Shown: positions 1 through 14,800, numbered from the stretch's first letter. The stretch: DNA of 64,000 bases from Crotophaga sulcirostris (GCA_013397455.1 VYZB01000220.1:539667-603666); one strand, 5' to 3'. Made by a program: numbers and translations. The notes: generated from the letters alone by a model not told the origin.

Positions 1-3000
1 GTTTCTGGCATGTTTGAGACAGGGAAAAGGAACATTTTCCTTCTTGTGTTGGTTTGATTAGGAGCAGAAAGCGTGTTTGCAGGGGGAACAGTGAGGGAGT
101 GCCCTAGGAATCCCAGCACTGTCAGTGCAGTGCCAGAACTTGGGAAGATTGCATGGAAGTCAAAATTAGGGGCCAAAATTCTTTGTTTTGCCGTTATACT
201 AAATGTTTATGACCTTCGAACAAATCAGATCAATTGGAAACAAGGTTTAGAAAGGGTTGGGTGAGAAGTCAGGATACGGATTTCATAAAAGGAGTAAAGC
301 TTTATTTGTCAGGCTTTAATCTAGCGTGGCTTGAAATGAACGTGGGGATGTGTGGAGTCAGAGGCACTTCAGACCTGAGCAGGCTGCTCATCTCTTGAGT
401 GCTTCTGTGGGGAGAAAAAGGCTCTCCCAAGGGCTCATTGTGTTCAGGTTCATTTCAAGTTTAGGCTTTGAAAAAAAAGCGTATTGCTATATTCACAATA
501 AAGTACTTTAGGTCTGCTCAAAAGCATTTGCTGTTTATATAATGATATAAACAGCCAGTGGTATATCAGCCTGTATACAAGACTTGGCATTTCTATGGCA
601 TATTTAGGGCAGCTAAGAAATACTAGTGGCCTAAAGCAAGCCTCGGTGAAGCAAGCAGCATTTCTTTGACCCAGTTGAGGCTAACATGTCTTTTGAGGGA
701 AGGGATTGGATTTGTTTTGCTTAAGTTCATCAAAAGGTCTCTGGAATGGAAAGCATTTTTTCCTAAGTCCTTGAGAACTGCTGGTGAGCTGTAAATGTTT
801 TCAGGGCTTGATCTGGATTATTCTTTAGGGCTACACGTTTGTGTTTCTCAATACTATTCTGATATTATCTAATTTCTTGCTTTGCCTGAGTTAAATGAAT
901 CAAGGAGGACAAATTTAAAAGAGAGTGATCCAAACACAGAGGTGACGCTGCCTTTATCTCTGGAGTTAGGGTTATGATACAGCCCTGCTTCGCTCCACGT
1001 GCAGCAAGAGTGGACTTACCTATCTAGTGAGGTGCCTTTACCACCCGTTTTAGAAAGGGAACTAAAATATTTCAGAATAACCTTGTTGAAAGTAGCTCTG
1101 GAATAACTGTCAATATGTGGAGTTACACTACTGTAACTGTGCCAGCAGCTACAACTTGTTCTTTTTGTCTTGGAGAGAGAAAAGATTTGATGTCCAGGTG
1201 CGCACAGGAACTCCTTAAACTCCTTTGAGATCCCAGCTTGGTTACTTGCTTGTTGCATAGTGTTGGAAGTCTGATTGCTGAGTTCAGACCACATTCCCTT
1301 CATTTTCTGTGCCCCTCCTGATTGTAGCTACTGACTTCTTGTCAGTGCCAGTATAGAGTATCCCGTGAGGGGACAGTGATGGCAGAAGCTGCTCTTTCTA
1401 CAGGTAAAGTCAAGGTAAACCATCGCTCACTGTAAAAGAAGCTGGTAGGAACTCAGGAACTGCTGTACAGGTAGTTGGTTCAGTTGAGAAGCCTGTCACA
1501 GGTACTGAGGTGGCATAAAGAGGCACCTTTTCTGGAGGATCCTGTGCTGATGGCTAGTGTTCTCCAGAGTGTTAGAAGCTGCTAAAACTGCAGTTTCATA
1601 GAAGACAGTCTGTGAGGGGGGACAGCATGGAAGGTGGTTATGACTGCCTGTCACCCTGCCTAGGTCCAGTAGGCACGTTTTTCCCTGTTAAGAGGACACT
1701 AAGTCTGGCTTTTGGGAGAGGATAGGCTGCATGCTAACCTATGATGCTGTGCAAGAAATCTGCTGCTGTGGCTAAATCTTCATCTCTGTGTACAGCTGCT
1801 CGTTCACAGCAAGTGCGTTTATTTTATAGTTTGCCTGCTGGAATCTAAACAGCTGTGGTGTGTTTATCTCACATTGGAAAAGGGAGTTTGGCATTGGGTC
1901 TGGGACAGGTGATGGATATGGGCACAACTGGGAATTCTGGCTGCTCAGTGAGCTCCAACCCAGGAGCTTCCTTGCATGCACTTCAGAGCTTTGGCAGCTT
2001 GTCTATGTCAAACTGCCATCAGATGTTGTTATGTGAAAGGGCTCCTCTTCCTAGTATTTTTTCCTTTAGATTTGCTAGAATAGCCATTTGTATAATTGCT
2101 TTGGAATCCAGGTGCACCAGAAAGAAGTGTTGCTTTAAATACTTTTAATGGAGAATTGTCTTTTCTTTTAACCCTTGGCAGAGGATGGAGGTAATCCAGT
2201 GAAGAACTGCATGTCCACCTGTGACCTCTTTAAAGAATATGGAAAACTAAACATCTTCATCTTCTGACCTAGCAGTATGACAGGGGAATAGATGCAAATA
2301 AAAATATCTAGAAATCCAGTTTATTATTATAAGGTAGCTCACTTGACCTGCATTTATGAGGGAGACTTGTTCTGGAAATCCATTAAAAGCGTGGGCTTAA
2401 GCGTAACGTTAAATTTGTATATAAATGGGAAGTAGTGGAGCGTGTTGGATGCTGAAAGGAACATAAATTCATTTTTAAGTTACCTGAGAGAGACAAACTA
2501 GTTGCTAAGCTGTGTTTGTCAGTCTGATTTTTGCAAGCACTCTGTACAGGACAGAAAGCGAAATAAAGGAGTTTGATAGCCTCTTACAAAGGGAACATCT
2601 TGTCCTATTGTCTGAACAGTATCAGACACCAAGGTCCTGATCTCATAATTGAGTTTACTCCAGGTATGTCCCCGCAGTGTTGTCTAAAGCAAAGATCTTC
2701 TGCCTGCAAATCGATTTGTCCAGACCTGGGAGTTTTTTGTAGCTTGTTTGGGTAAGCACAGCAAGTCAGCTGTCAATGAAATCTCTCTAAGTAATTCAGT
2801 CATTTTTTACTGCTCAGGTATTATTTTGCAGGGTGATTCTGTGTCCGGTGAAACTAATTCAAGTTAATGCAGTATTAGATTATAAACTCCTTAGGGATGA
2901 TTTGCCTAGTCTTTTGCAAGGGATTGAGGACATGGTAAATGCTTAGTTTTGCATTGCCTGTCTTCTCATAAGAGAGTGTCTGACTTCAGAAGCAGAGCGT

Positions 3001-5772
3001 GCTCTAGCTTATGATGTTCTGCTGCTGTTTGAATTCACTCAAGGTATATATAGTATCAAAATCATTAAATCTGTATTTCAGAGTCTCCAAATGCTGCACT
3101 TGTGTTTTTTTATTTTTAAAGCTCTGTCCAATTACTAGAAAGTTAGCACCCTACCTATGGGTTCTTGCCTCAAATGACCTTTTTTCCTCTTCTCTTTTGC
3201 ATCCAGCAGGTTGAGAACTGATTTTTTGCACCTATTTCTCTGGCAACAGATTATAGGGTTGCAACAGGAAGGATTATTGCTTTTCATCCTAAATAATCCA
3301 GGATTTAGCAATTTCTTTTGCATACCTTGTGGGAACGGAGGGCTGCTATTTAACCCTTGGTAGCACTTCCTCAGCCTCGGGAGTAAGAAGTGGAATCCTA
3401 TTTGGAACAGATGGAAAGGTCTCGAGTACAGGAAGGATTTGGTATGTGATATTAGCCAGTTCTCAGGTGGGATTTGGCATTGATTCTGGTTTTGCTTTAT
3501 AGCATGCACACATGCTTTACTAAGTTTTTGGCCTGTGCTTTCCACGTTGGTGTTATCCTTGAAATAAGTTAGTGCTTCTACCTACTCTGTCATATCATGG
3601 AATTTGGAGGCTGGTGGTACGAGGGGACTAAAGTGCAGTGTGTCTTATTTCCATGGGTGCCAGAGGATGGTGCTGCAGTGGTGTGAAGCTGGGATTGTCT
3701 TACCCTGTGTGATAACCTGCATCAGAGGATGGAGTTCAGGTTGTGCCTGCTGTCCAAGTCTATGCACATGATGCAGTGGGATTTGTATTTTGGTGGTTAA
3801 CATGCTGAAACTCGCGCGTTTTATTTCCGTAGCTTTTCCATCTATGATAGTGAGATGAAACACCACCGGGTGTTGCTGTCCATCCTTCACACAGCTGTTC
3901 TGGTGTGTGGTTTGCTTGGCTCTTGGACAGTGGTAGCTCACGGCTAACTTGGACTTGCGACCTAGATTTGTCTGCTTTAAACTCTTACTTTTTGCCTGTC
4001 AGTTTTGGCGGTGATATTTTTAACTCGGATCGCTTACTGTTTTGAACCCCCTTGCCAGTGAAGAAAGTCGAGCAGTGAACAGTAATTTTAAGAGGGTTGT
4101 GGGTGTATGCATCTATTTTGAGATGAGAATCTGTCACCCTAGTAGCTCCAACCATTTTCTTTCAGCATCTGACAGGGAATCCTCTGGGCACTCTGGCTTT
4201 TTAGGCTTCTTTCTGGTGCTTCATTTCAAGTTTATCCTCATCAATAGCACTTAAACAGGAGGCCTGAGCATCACTTGAGGGTTTGATTTTTTTTTTTTTA
4301 TCAACCAAGTTTTAAGATGTGGTCTGTGGAAATGGGAGTGGGGAAGAATCTCAATTGTAGGCATCTAACTACAAAGTTGATGGCTGGGAGCGAAGACAGC
4401 TTAAGCAAGGGGAAAACCTCCTGCCCATTTGATTCAGAGTGCCCGATAACATTTCTGCAGCTTTGGGAAGATGTCTCACTACAGAATATTGTAGCAGCAG
4501 AGAAGGTTTCCTAGAGCAGGGAGAAGTTGATCTGGGCTGCTGAGCCCTTTGGCTGCTTTCACTTGCTTTCCAGGCCCTGGGGGAAGGAGCCTCCCTGCTC
4601 CATGGCTTTCACTGCAGCTTTAGAAGCTGTCCTGCCTGGTGGAGTTGGGCTTGTTCAGCCTGGAGAAGGCTCCAGGGAGACCTTAGAGCAGCCTCCAGTA
4701 CTTAAAGGAGCTACATGAAAGCTGGGGAGGGGCTCTTGATCAGGAGTGCAGGGACAGGACAAGAGGAATGGTTTTAAGCTGAAAGAGGGGAGATTGAGAT
4801 GAGATCTTGGGGAGAAACATTTTCCTGTGAGGGTGGGGAGGCCCTGGCCCAGGTTGCCCAGAGCAGTGGTGACTGCCCCATCCCTGGAGGTGTTCGAGGC
4901 CAGGAGCTGGGACTAGGACCGGTCTGATAAACCCAGACAGCTGGGCTGCCCTGCCTTGACCTGTCAGGAACCTTCCTCTTGGGCGTTCTGAGTTTCAAGA
5001 CAAATACAGGCATTCTTTAGCCAGCAGGCTCAGGGCTGGGCCACTGCCATTCTTTGCTCAGACACCCGTCACAGCCTGTTGCACTGGGGCCACACACAGC
5101 TCTTTCTCTTGTAGTTACCATTAACGGGTTGGTTTTAGAGAGCAAGGGACTAGTGCATCCAGATCATTGGTCCCTGCCTCTTCAGTTCCAGTGCATGGAA
5201 ACTGGGGGAGGCATGTTGATTCCTCAGTTTCTTGTGTATCTAAAGTTGTGAAGAAACTGCTGTTTACAGTGCCTGAACCTTGGGATCTTTTGATGTTCCC
5301 TTGTACCTGAAAAATTATCTAGCAAGCAGGGCAGATAAAACTGTAACCATGAGCCCATTTTCTAGGTTTCTGTGTACTATCATAAGCAGTTCTTGTCGAT
5401 TGTAACTTCTGTTTCCGGGAATCCTGCGTGTTAAGCAGCAACTCTGCTGCACCCATCACGTGTTAACACTGCTGAGTACGGGGAGTACTTGCACTCCTAG
5501 ATATGCCTCTGAAAAACAGCGAAGTGGGTTGTTCACCAGGTTGTTATTTAATTTCTGGCACAGAGAGATATGAGCATCCAACAGAAATTTTCTCCTTTAA
5601 CAGTCCATCTTTTTATTGCTAAAATGACTGCTCTGTCATACCATTAAACATACCGAATGGAAGGATTGATTGTTATTCCTACCTCTCTTGCATTCCCTGT
5701 CTGAAAGCCATTGCTTTCCTCTACATCAGCTGAATTTGATGTTGATGCCTGGCTTGTTTCCTTTCCTAACAG
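1..5772 (+). other. TMEM201: TMEM201 intron 1 (3' part)
   Basis: No coding exon is visible. The exon for the TMEM201 N-terminus (start codon and first membrane segment) must lie upstream of the window, because the first exon seen begins mid-codon at 5773. The stretch contains one CR1 fragment (4647-4905), a short perfect inverted repeat (530-555) and otherwise unremarkable mixed-composition DNA. Open frames here are short and look random. Confidence 0.75.
4647..4905 (+). mobile_element. CR1 LINE fragment
   Basis: It begins 'gggcttgttcagcctggag', runs through 'ttttaagctgaaagagggg' and ends near 'ccctggaggtgttcgaggcc'. This is the 3' region of an avian CR1 in sense orientation, without the last ~100 bp. 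It lies in TMEM201 intron 1. Confidence 0.9.
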
Positions 5773-5893
5773 GACGAAGCCCACGCATGTGACAGTGAAC
5801 TGCTGGTTCTGCAATCAGGACACGGTAGTGCCGTACGGGAATCGCAACTGCTGGGACTGCCCCAACTGCGAGCAGTACAACGGGTTCCAAGAG
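5773..5893 (+). CDS. TMEM201: TMEM201 exon 2 (first zinc-binding cysteines)
   Basis: 121-bp exon with acceptor cctaacag and donor GAG|gtattg. It encodes 41 residues with CWFC and CWDCPNC, the first cysteine cluster of the Ima1 N-terminal domain. It starts with the last base of a split Arg codon, so exon 1 must end with two bases of that codon. The open frame upstream to 5711 is intronic. Confidence 0.95.
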
Positions 5894-8800
5894 GTATTGG
5901 GACAAATCACTCAAAGGGTGGCTGGGAACGTGCATGCCCTGTGGAGTGGTGTTTGTGGGGAAAACCCTCCTTCTCATTTAAGATGATAAAGGCCCCATGC
6001 AGATGAATGTCCAGCAGTTTGTGCTGAGCACCTCTGAACTCAGCAGCTGGTCACTTGATCAAATTTGAGAAAGAATCCATGTATTCTGCAGTCTGCTGAC
6101 ACAGAATGATAAAGATTAATTTCCGTCTTGCTTCAGAGGGGAAAAAAGGGCCTTGGCATTTTCAGCAATACCTGTTAAGAATCCTTTTTTAGTATATGGA
6201 ACAATTCTCTGGTTTTATATTTTGAAGCAGCTGAATACTTTATTTAGGGTATTAAATATCAAAGCCTGTCTTAAGCCAGAACCCACCAGCACCATCTGCT
6301 TGCAATAGGTATATAGAACAGTGGGAAAGGGGAGAAGATTTGAAGCATTTTCTTTTTTAGCTTGTTTCGTTTGTTCCATAGCTGAATAGAGTAGAGAGCT
6401 CCTGACAGATGTTAGGGAATCTTGTTATCACCCAGAGGATAACTTTGAATTTATGATCTCATGTTTGCTTTCCCTCCTGCCTCCCTTTTTGCTTCTTGTC
6501 AGAATGGAGACTACAACAAGCCCATCCCTGCTCAGTACATGGAACACCTTAACCATGTTGTGTCAGGTGCTACGACTTTCTGTGATCCTACTAAACCACA
6601 ACAGTGGGTGAGCAGCCAAATTCTGCTTTGCAAGAAATGCAACAACCATCAAACCACGAAGATCAAACAGCTCGCTTCATTCTCACCAAGGGAGGAGGTA
6701 AGTGTTCAGTTGGGGACTGTCATCACAGGAGAAAGTTTGTCTAAGGCATTCCCATGCATGTGTCTGCAATTCCCACTCAGATTAATTTCCTCTGTAATAA
6801 TTTATTCTGTCTGGCTTTGCAGATGCTGCAGGAGGGAGAGGAATTTTTCAGTGTACTATGAATAATGCTCCAGTAGTGCTTCTGAAGACCAGAATAAAAG
6901 ACCGAAATAAATTCTGTTTTTCTTGAGGCTGTGCTGCTCTACTTTTACTACTGGAGTGAGAGGAGTCATGTATAGCCACATGATCTCCCTGGTTAGGCAT
7001 GTGTGCCTAGGAGGGCAAAGGGATTTTACAGTTACAGCAGCAGGATTTCCTGCTGAGCAACTTTTTGGCCTTGCCATTACTTAAAATGCGTGGAGGATAG
7101 GATGTGGGGTTTCTCCTTCACAGTTTTATGGCTCCCCAAAGTTTCACATGGAGAATTTAGTGCTGTACTCCTTCGCTTTCAACCGTGGTCAAGCCTTGGG
7201 GTTATAAGACTGCACTATAGTGGGATAAGTTCATCTTCTGGGTTGCCTAATCCATCTGCTTTGTGTAATTGTAATGAGTTTAATCAGGATGACTCCCAGG
7301 GAATGGATTTAAATTTGATCATGCTCGATTGGCTGGTTCCCTTTCCTCAGCATTATTTCAAGTCCATACGTTTTGCTAGATTTATCCAGACTTACTGCTC
7401 AAGTAGCATCAACCTTTGGCCCCTGTTTAGGCATTCAGTGAACTGCAGGGTCTGTACCGGCTAAGGAACATGGGACCATGTTATCCAACACGGTTAGCTA
7501 TGTGTGTCAGCATCAGCAGTGCCCTCTTCCAGCATTGCTGGCCTTTCCAGTAAAGAGTGAGCCTGCTGCTAGAGTCTCTCCTATGTGATTCCTTCTTAAT
7601 TCCAGCAGATGGAGCCTAGGAAGCTGCTGCTGTCTAGCCCTTGGGCAGATATGATGCAGCTTTCTACTTAGCTCTTCTAAAGAAGCTGCATGCCTTCAGG
7701 TGTGTGCTTTCAGTACAAGGATCTTGGTAGAGACTGGGAGTGGAGATGGAAGAGCTGTAGAAGCCTCTGTAATAAGTCTTGTGTCCACTGTAGTGAAGCT
7801 GAAAAAATGCACCTTTGGCCCTACTTACTGTCCGTTTTTGCCAGTGCTATTAATGATTTATGGAGCTCATCTCACCAGGGCCTTCAAACAGGGACAGCCT
7901 CAGAGTCTGAGGCTGAGTTTTGGAAGGAGCTTGCCTCTCTCCAGCACAGTGGTGCTGAGGAACAACAGGTCTTTTGTGTCCTCTCACACGAGGAGGGGAA
8001 GAGCGTCTCTATTTGTCTGGAGACTGGAAGCAAGCCTTGCTCGTGTGTCAGTAACAAGCGTGATAACTGGTGAGGCATCTGCAGTTCTCACCTAGTTTTC
8101 CTCTCCTCCTTTCTCACCAGGGCAAATATGATGAGGAGATTGAGGTGTATAAGCACCATCTGGAGCAGACCTACAAGCTGTGCCGTCCATGCCAGGCTGC
8201 TGTGGAGTATTACATAAAACACCAGAATCGGCAACTCCGGGCGCAGCTGCTCAGCCATCATTTCAAGCGGCGCGAGACAGACAAGACCTATGCTCAGGTA
8301 CACAGGGGGAGAGATGAGGGAATTCAGGGGCAGGCACCGAGAGTTGGGTTCCTTTGCACCTGGGTTTGCTGCTGGGAAAGGAAGGGGGTGGCCTTGGGGC
8401 TCTCTAGCTCTGGAAGCTTGGGCAGATGTTTAGACAAGCACAGGACAGTTCCACAGATGCTCCTAATGTTGGTCTGAGGTTTCCTCTTGCTGGTGTCACT
8501 TAGTGCAATTGCCAGAAGGTAAGTCTAATGTAATAACAAGAACAGAGTGGATGGACAGAAAAAGAGACGTAGGGAAGACAATTTATGAGAGCATTGCAGG
8601 AAATGCAGAGTACAAGCTGGGGGGGGAAGTAGTAAGAGTGATTTTGATCACCTCCTTGCCTCGCTGCCCTGCCTGACTTTGGCTTCTGCTCGTAGCTCTG
8701 CTGTAGCTTTTTGCTAGTCTGTAGCATCACATGTGGTGCTAGCCCAGTACAGAAACTTAAAGGACTTGAACAAAACCATCCAGTAAACCATACAGTCTGG

Positions 8801-11800
8801 AAGTGTTTTCATAAAGCACCATTTCAAAACCTTACTACAGTTGATTGAGCTTCTGACAAAATGTTTCTCTCTTCCTCTGCAGAGTTTATATTCATCTTCC
8901 TCTTCTGCTTCAATAACCACACCAGCTCAGGTGATATTTCTGCGCTTCTTGGCCTTCCTCAGCTGTGCATTCCTGGTTCTGATGGCCTTGTATGGATCAG
9001 GAAACCCCTTCTCACTCAGTGCAGCAGTCCCTGCTCCTGTCTCCTCTGGTCCAGTGTGCATTCAGAACAGGACTGGCGCAGCCTTGTGTGCAGACTTGGA
9101 AAATGACACTTCTGTGACAGTGGCAGGCTGGCGGGAGCTGCTGCGCCTGCTCCCGGAACAGATGGTGGAGAACCTGAGTGCCGCATGGGCGTACGGGAAG
9201 AATCACCAGATGGCAGTCGCTGTCCTTGGGTTGTTCACCTGCCTGCTGGCCATGTTCTTAGCTGGGCGGATCAGGTGGGTGTGCTCTCTTCTTCTGTTTC
9301 ACTTAAAGGAAAACTGCATAATTTTTTGGAGGTATTTTGCCCTCTCTTGACTCAGTGAACCAGGGGATAAAAATTTACCACAATGGCAAATGTAGTACTG
9401 GGTGGCACAGTTCTTGTTATTCTTTGAGCTGCCAAATGGCTGGATGGAGAACAGCAGAGCTTGCTTTGGATCTGTGCCTTGGTTCATTCAATTTCAGCTT
9501 GAATTCCTGTGAATGAAAGCTCCCTATGCAGCTCTAATCTGGTTGAGAATTGAACCAATTAATTCAGGTACTTACATGGCAGTGGGAAGGGCTGCACGTG
9601 TTATAACCATAGTAAGAGAGGGAACAAAACCTGCTTGGTCTTCGTAGCCTCCCCATCTTTTCCCCACCCTCCCCCTCCTTCCTCAGGACCAAGAGACTTC
9701 ATTGGTGTTTAAACTCTTACCTTGTCTCTTGTTGGGTTTCTTTTTTGGCATTGCAGGCTCCGGAGGATTGATGCGTTTGCTTCAGTCTTGTGGTTCGTTG
9801 TGATGAGTCTGCATTTAGCTGAGAGGTATCTGAAGACAGAAACACCCAACTGGCTAGACACAGCCAAATTTGGCACCACATCCTTGTGCTGCTTGGTGGG
9901 CTTCACCGCAGCAGTGGCCACGCGGAAATCAACAGGCCATCGGAGACACCGGCCCCGAAGGTCAGAGCCAGAGCAGTGACGCTGGGGGAAGGAGGAAAAA
10001 AAGCCTTGTGAACTCTTTGTGACTGGTGCTTCTCTCTCCTCTTTTTATTTTTCCTTCCTGGTTTTTTTTTTTCTTTTTCTAATTTAGATAAACAGTGAAG
10101 ATCTTATCTTCTTTTTATTTTTTTCCCCATCCTTGCTTCCCACTGTGCTAGCTGCTTTGGAGCATTTCCACTGCTGGTGCTAGCCAAGGAAGCTACTCCT
10201 GCTGTCTCCATTCTCCCTTCTTCCTGAATCCTACGTCAGCAGCACCAATATCCAACTTACCCAAAGCCAATTCTTGCAGCAGCTGCTTCACAAACTGCTC
10301 CATAAATGCAACCTCCTCCCCATTCTGCTCTTCCAGCCAAAGAGATTCTGGCTTCTCCTGTCCTTCCGGTTCTTCTCACTGCCTGTCCATCCTTAGCTGG
10401 TCAGAGGAATCTGCCTTGATCCTCCATGGGGCCCAGGCCGCCTTCAGTTTTCTAATGGTGCTGGTCTTTTTAATTTTTGAACTGATGGGAACTTGCCTCT
10501 GGATTCCGAGCCCTCGTGTCGTGTGCTGTAGTAACACTGCATGGTGTACAGGCATGCGAGGAAGGGACTGCTCGTAGTCCATAACCTGGTTCTTCTGACC
10601 TTCCACTGTGTAGCATCACTTAACTGCATGCTCTCTCACTCTGCCATTCTCCTATGATTCCAGTTTAAATGGAGGGGAGTCCTTAAGTGCTTTTGACTGA
10701 ACTTCAATAATTTATTTAAAAGGTGCTTTAAAAGGTTACATAGCTCAGGGTGTCTTGATTGAATATCTGAAAGTATTCAGCTGGTTTAGGCTAAATTTTC
10801 AAATCTACCCTTGGCTGTTGCTTTCAATGCTTGTTTTCTTTGGGTTTTTTTACCCACTTACTCCACCACCCCCTGAGGAGTATTTGTGTAAAAGCACAAC
10901 TGGATAAAAATACTTTCTTCTATTCCTATATCCTTAGAAAGAGAAGAAATACAAGACTAACAACACACTATGTTATATGATCAGCTTTCATTGTACATCA
11001 CTACTTATTCAGTCAGCATTCTCCTTATTGTTGAGAACAGAGATCAGGAGGATGTGCTATAGGAAGAGGTGAGAGCCTCTGCTGTGGGACTGCATGGCAA
11101 TAGAGATGGAATTTTCTTGTTACTTGGAGGGGTTCTTTTTTGAAGTATGGTATTGGTGCTAATGCTGCTGAAGAAAGGGGTCTGGAAATCGTGACCTTGA
11201 GTTGAGTGCCTGGCAGTCCTCTGCTGGAACCTGGGATGGCTGGATGTTAACTGTGTGGGAGGAAGGAGCTTTGAGCTGCTTAGGTTTTTGTAGGATTAAC
11301 TTGTTGGCACCTCTTCGGATAAGCAGTCTGATTATCTATCCTGCAAGGTTTTTTAGACTTCATTGTGGTTTTCATTCAAATTTAGGTCTTTTGAGAGGAA
11401 ATAGCATTGTTACAGAAGATCTGCTGTTTTCTTCTGTTCAGATTAGCACAGTGGAACTTGCCACACTAATAGTCTGATATAAGTTAATTGGCTGTCTTGA
11501 TCTTTCTATATATGAACTCTAAAATAATCAGAGCAGAACTCTCACTATGAAGTGTCTGCATCTCCTGCTGAAAAATGCAGACATTACTTGCTGCTGCAGA
11601 TGCTGGTCAAATTATAGAAGCTTTTTAAAAAGAAACAAAACATATTTCATAGATTTTCGTAGTTACTGTTCTTCAAGCCAATATTCACTATGAAAGCAGA
11701 AAGGCAGGCCTAGCAAAAGCCCTGTAGAGGTTCATTACCAGTAAAGCCAAGTTGAGTGTGTAGTGGGACAGTACAGCTCCTGGTGGAAAGACCATGTATC

Positions 11801-14800
11801 TGTGACTTAACAGCTGGCATGGGAAGGGGACACACAAACCTGCTTCCCATGTGTGCTGTCCTTTCTAGTGCCTTCAGATAACTGCAATATCCACCTCCAG
11901 GCAAACAGGACACTTCTCTTAATTCTGGTGCTTGTGAATGATGCTGCACTGAGGGCTGTTTACTTACTCAGTCCACACAAGGAATCCAGCATCTGCAAAG
12001 TCTGGTTCCTCTCCTCTGTGCTCCCACTGTTGATCAATCCTGACCTAAAAGGTTTGTCTTCCAGCTGACAGTCCCAAATTGTTTTTTGTTTCAGTCCTAG
12101 ACTTTCAAAATGCTAAATAATAACCATTTTCCATTAGGACATTATTGAATTTAGAGAACTATTTCAAAGTAAATACTACAAGAAGCAATGTGGCTTCATC
12201 AAAACAGGGAAAAAAGCCAGAAGGGTGCAGGGTCCTCAGTGCCGGCTTAGACTTTCACAGTCACTCTGGCACCTCTCCTACTCTCCATTTGGAGTTTTCA
12301 TAGGAAACTAATCCAGTCTTTTTTTGTACCTGCCAGTCTGTTGAAGCTGGGAGCAATAATCAGACAGGCAGTAGTACGCTGGTGAAAGGACAGGCAGTGG
12401 CAGGGTGAAAAAAGGAGGGGACAATGTTGTGTGTGAATGTGCTTTCCCTGTGTACTTGGCTTTACTTTCAATGCAGTGATCACTACAGTGTTTTCACCCC
12501 TGGAAAACTCCCCACTGCAGTGGTCCTTCCAAAACCACTTTTCCTGCAGCTCACCTGCTGTTAAAAGTGAGGTGGACAAAGCTACCTAATGAAATGGACA
12601 CTGGAGCCAAATCTAGTGCCAGCTCTGCTGTTCTCTAAACAAGCTGTGCAGTAGACCCAGGAAACCTTGAGCTGTTAAGTCCATTAAGTGAAATAAGGCA
12701 TCTAGACTTTTTTTTTCCTCTTCCTGCTTCAGTCCTTTCATATTTTCCCTATAAAGTTAAATGTAGGAAAACACTGATGTTTCTATTTAGCTGTAATTGT
12801 CTTCTGCACTTATTTACAGAAACTGGATTGAAAGCTCTTGCTGGCTTCTAGCACATGAACTTTAACCTGGTGTGGCAGAGGTGAGCAGTTTCTCTTGCTG
12901 CTCAGTTGTGTCCAAGTGATGGGAGGAATCCCATGTTTAGAAGGATCTATTGAGACTGCTAGCAGGAGGAGGGGTGTGAGCAGCTGACAAATCTAAAATA
13001 TCGGGATATGATCATGGTAATGTCCTACCTGAATGTCTAATGGCCACATTTTCTTGCCCAATAGCAAGGAAACGCTGAGTGGCAGCCTCTAAAGATGCCA
13101 AAAGTCAAAGCTGTATAAGTTTCATATTGTCCTATTTCATGTGGCTCCCGTTTCTTCTGAACAGCTGTTTTCCTACCTTCTTTTTAGCAGCACTTTTCTA
13201 TTTTTCAATTCTAACATGCCCCATCTTTGAGCCAGTGAGGTGTGGCACCTTTTATGACATTTTCCTATTATGCGTTATGTTGTTTTCCTGTGCCTGATCT
13301 TTTTTATAATTTTCTTGTCTTTTTCCCTGAGCAGTCCTGTGATGGTATGGGAAGGATGCACACTAGATGCCAGAACAGGCAATTGATAGAACTGTGGGAA
13401 GGAGTGGGGTTTACACTGTGAAGCCTGAATAATACTGTTAAGAAATATTTTAGCTCTGTTTGCACAGCAAGTGCAAATCTATACTAAAGGAGATCTTTTC
13501 ATCTGGGAGGTATGTTAACTGCAATTAACATGAAAGCAAGAAATCCATTTGTCTTCACTTTATGCAGATTAATACAAACGAAGTGTATTTACAAGTTAGA
13601 TTCATTTTGTATGTCAGAACATCAGAAAGCTATATTGTTTTATAGTTGAGCTGTACAGCTGAAGCCCTGGTCACTGTGGTGCTTTGTTCACAAGTTGTAG
13701 TTTGAAGAACTTTTGGACTTGTAATTGGAAAAAATTCAAAGGAAAACAAAATATCAAAACACAAACTGAAGTGGGGTTCAATTTTAATACCAAAGAAACT
13801 TTTGTCTTAGCTCAGGTGTCAGCTTCTTTTCCCACTTCTCAGTGCCTCAGCATGTCTGTGTTGCTGTTTCTAGAAACAAAAAAAACCTCAAGGCCTCAAA
13901 ACCAAACTTGCAGCAGTGGAATTTTTGGTCTTCTACAGACTCTGATGCTTGCTATCTCCTCTCTTTCTGCTTTTCTCAAGTGCTTTGTCTTGTATGTTTT
14001 TGCTGATGGTGGAGGATGATTGGTCCTTTTGAGGAAAGGGAAGAAAGGATGAGAAAGGTGTTTTTTCTAGAGATGTTCTGATTTATAAACTGCTAGCATT
14101 TGATCTGCACCAATTGTGTCTCTTTAGACAATTACACCTGAAGAAGGTCAGTTGTAAGTTAGCAGAATTTTACAGTTGTCTGTTTCTGGAAGAGGTAGTA
14201 GTTAAACCAACTCTGCCTTTACTGAGACTATTCCTGTAATACTCTTATTTCAATGCCAAATGGACTGTTCTAAACACTGTGCCATGCTGTAGGTTCTGTA
14301 AGGAAGGTGCTTTGTCAACTTAGCTTTTTTTTACTTGAGGTTCATTTAGGAAACAGCTCATCAATTAAGATATGCATCTAACTCTGCCTGGCTGCTTCCC
14401 CCACAGCCAGTTCAGCAGAAAGAAATATATGCTTCCAGCTCAGATATTTAGGTGCAGGTCCCACATCTGAGCACGGTGCCACCATACTGATGAAGCTGAG
14501 GTGCTGTTTTGTACGACACTTGAGTACACATCCCCTTCTGAAGGGTATAACAGCTAACAAAGGGCTGGTAGCTTACTACCCCAGCTGCCACAAAAATCAT
14601 CCAGAACCACGTGATCAGTGCTTTGACCTTCTTGTTTTCACTTACCTGGACTCTTATTTTAGGCCACAGAGGAAAACGTATTAATCTGTGGTCGCTGGAT
14701 GAAGCTTTGTTGCCTGAGGATTCCCCCAGCCATTCAGGCCAGAGAATGCAAACATCTTATCTCAAAAATATTAGAGGATTTTAGCCCCAAAGCCTCCAAT

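Noticed and set aside
7690..8095. Two overlapping frames of about 130 codons in TMEM201 intron 3
   Set aside because: Lies wholly between two well-supported exons, in frames that do not join either; no homology.
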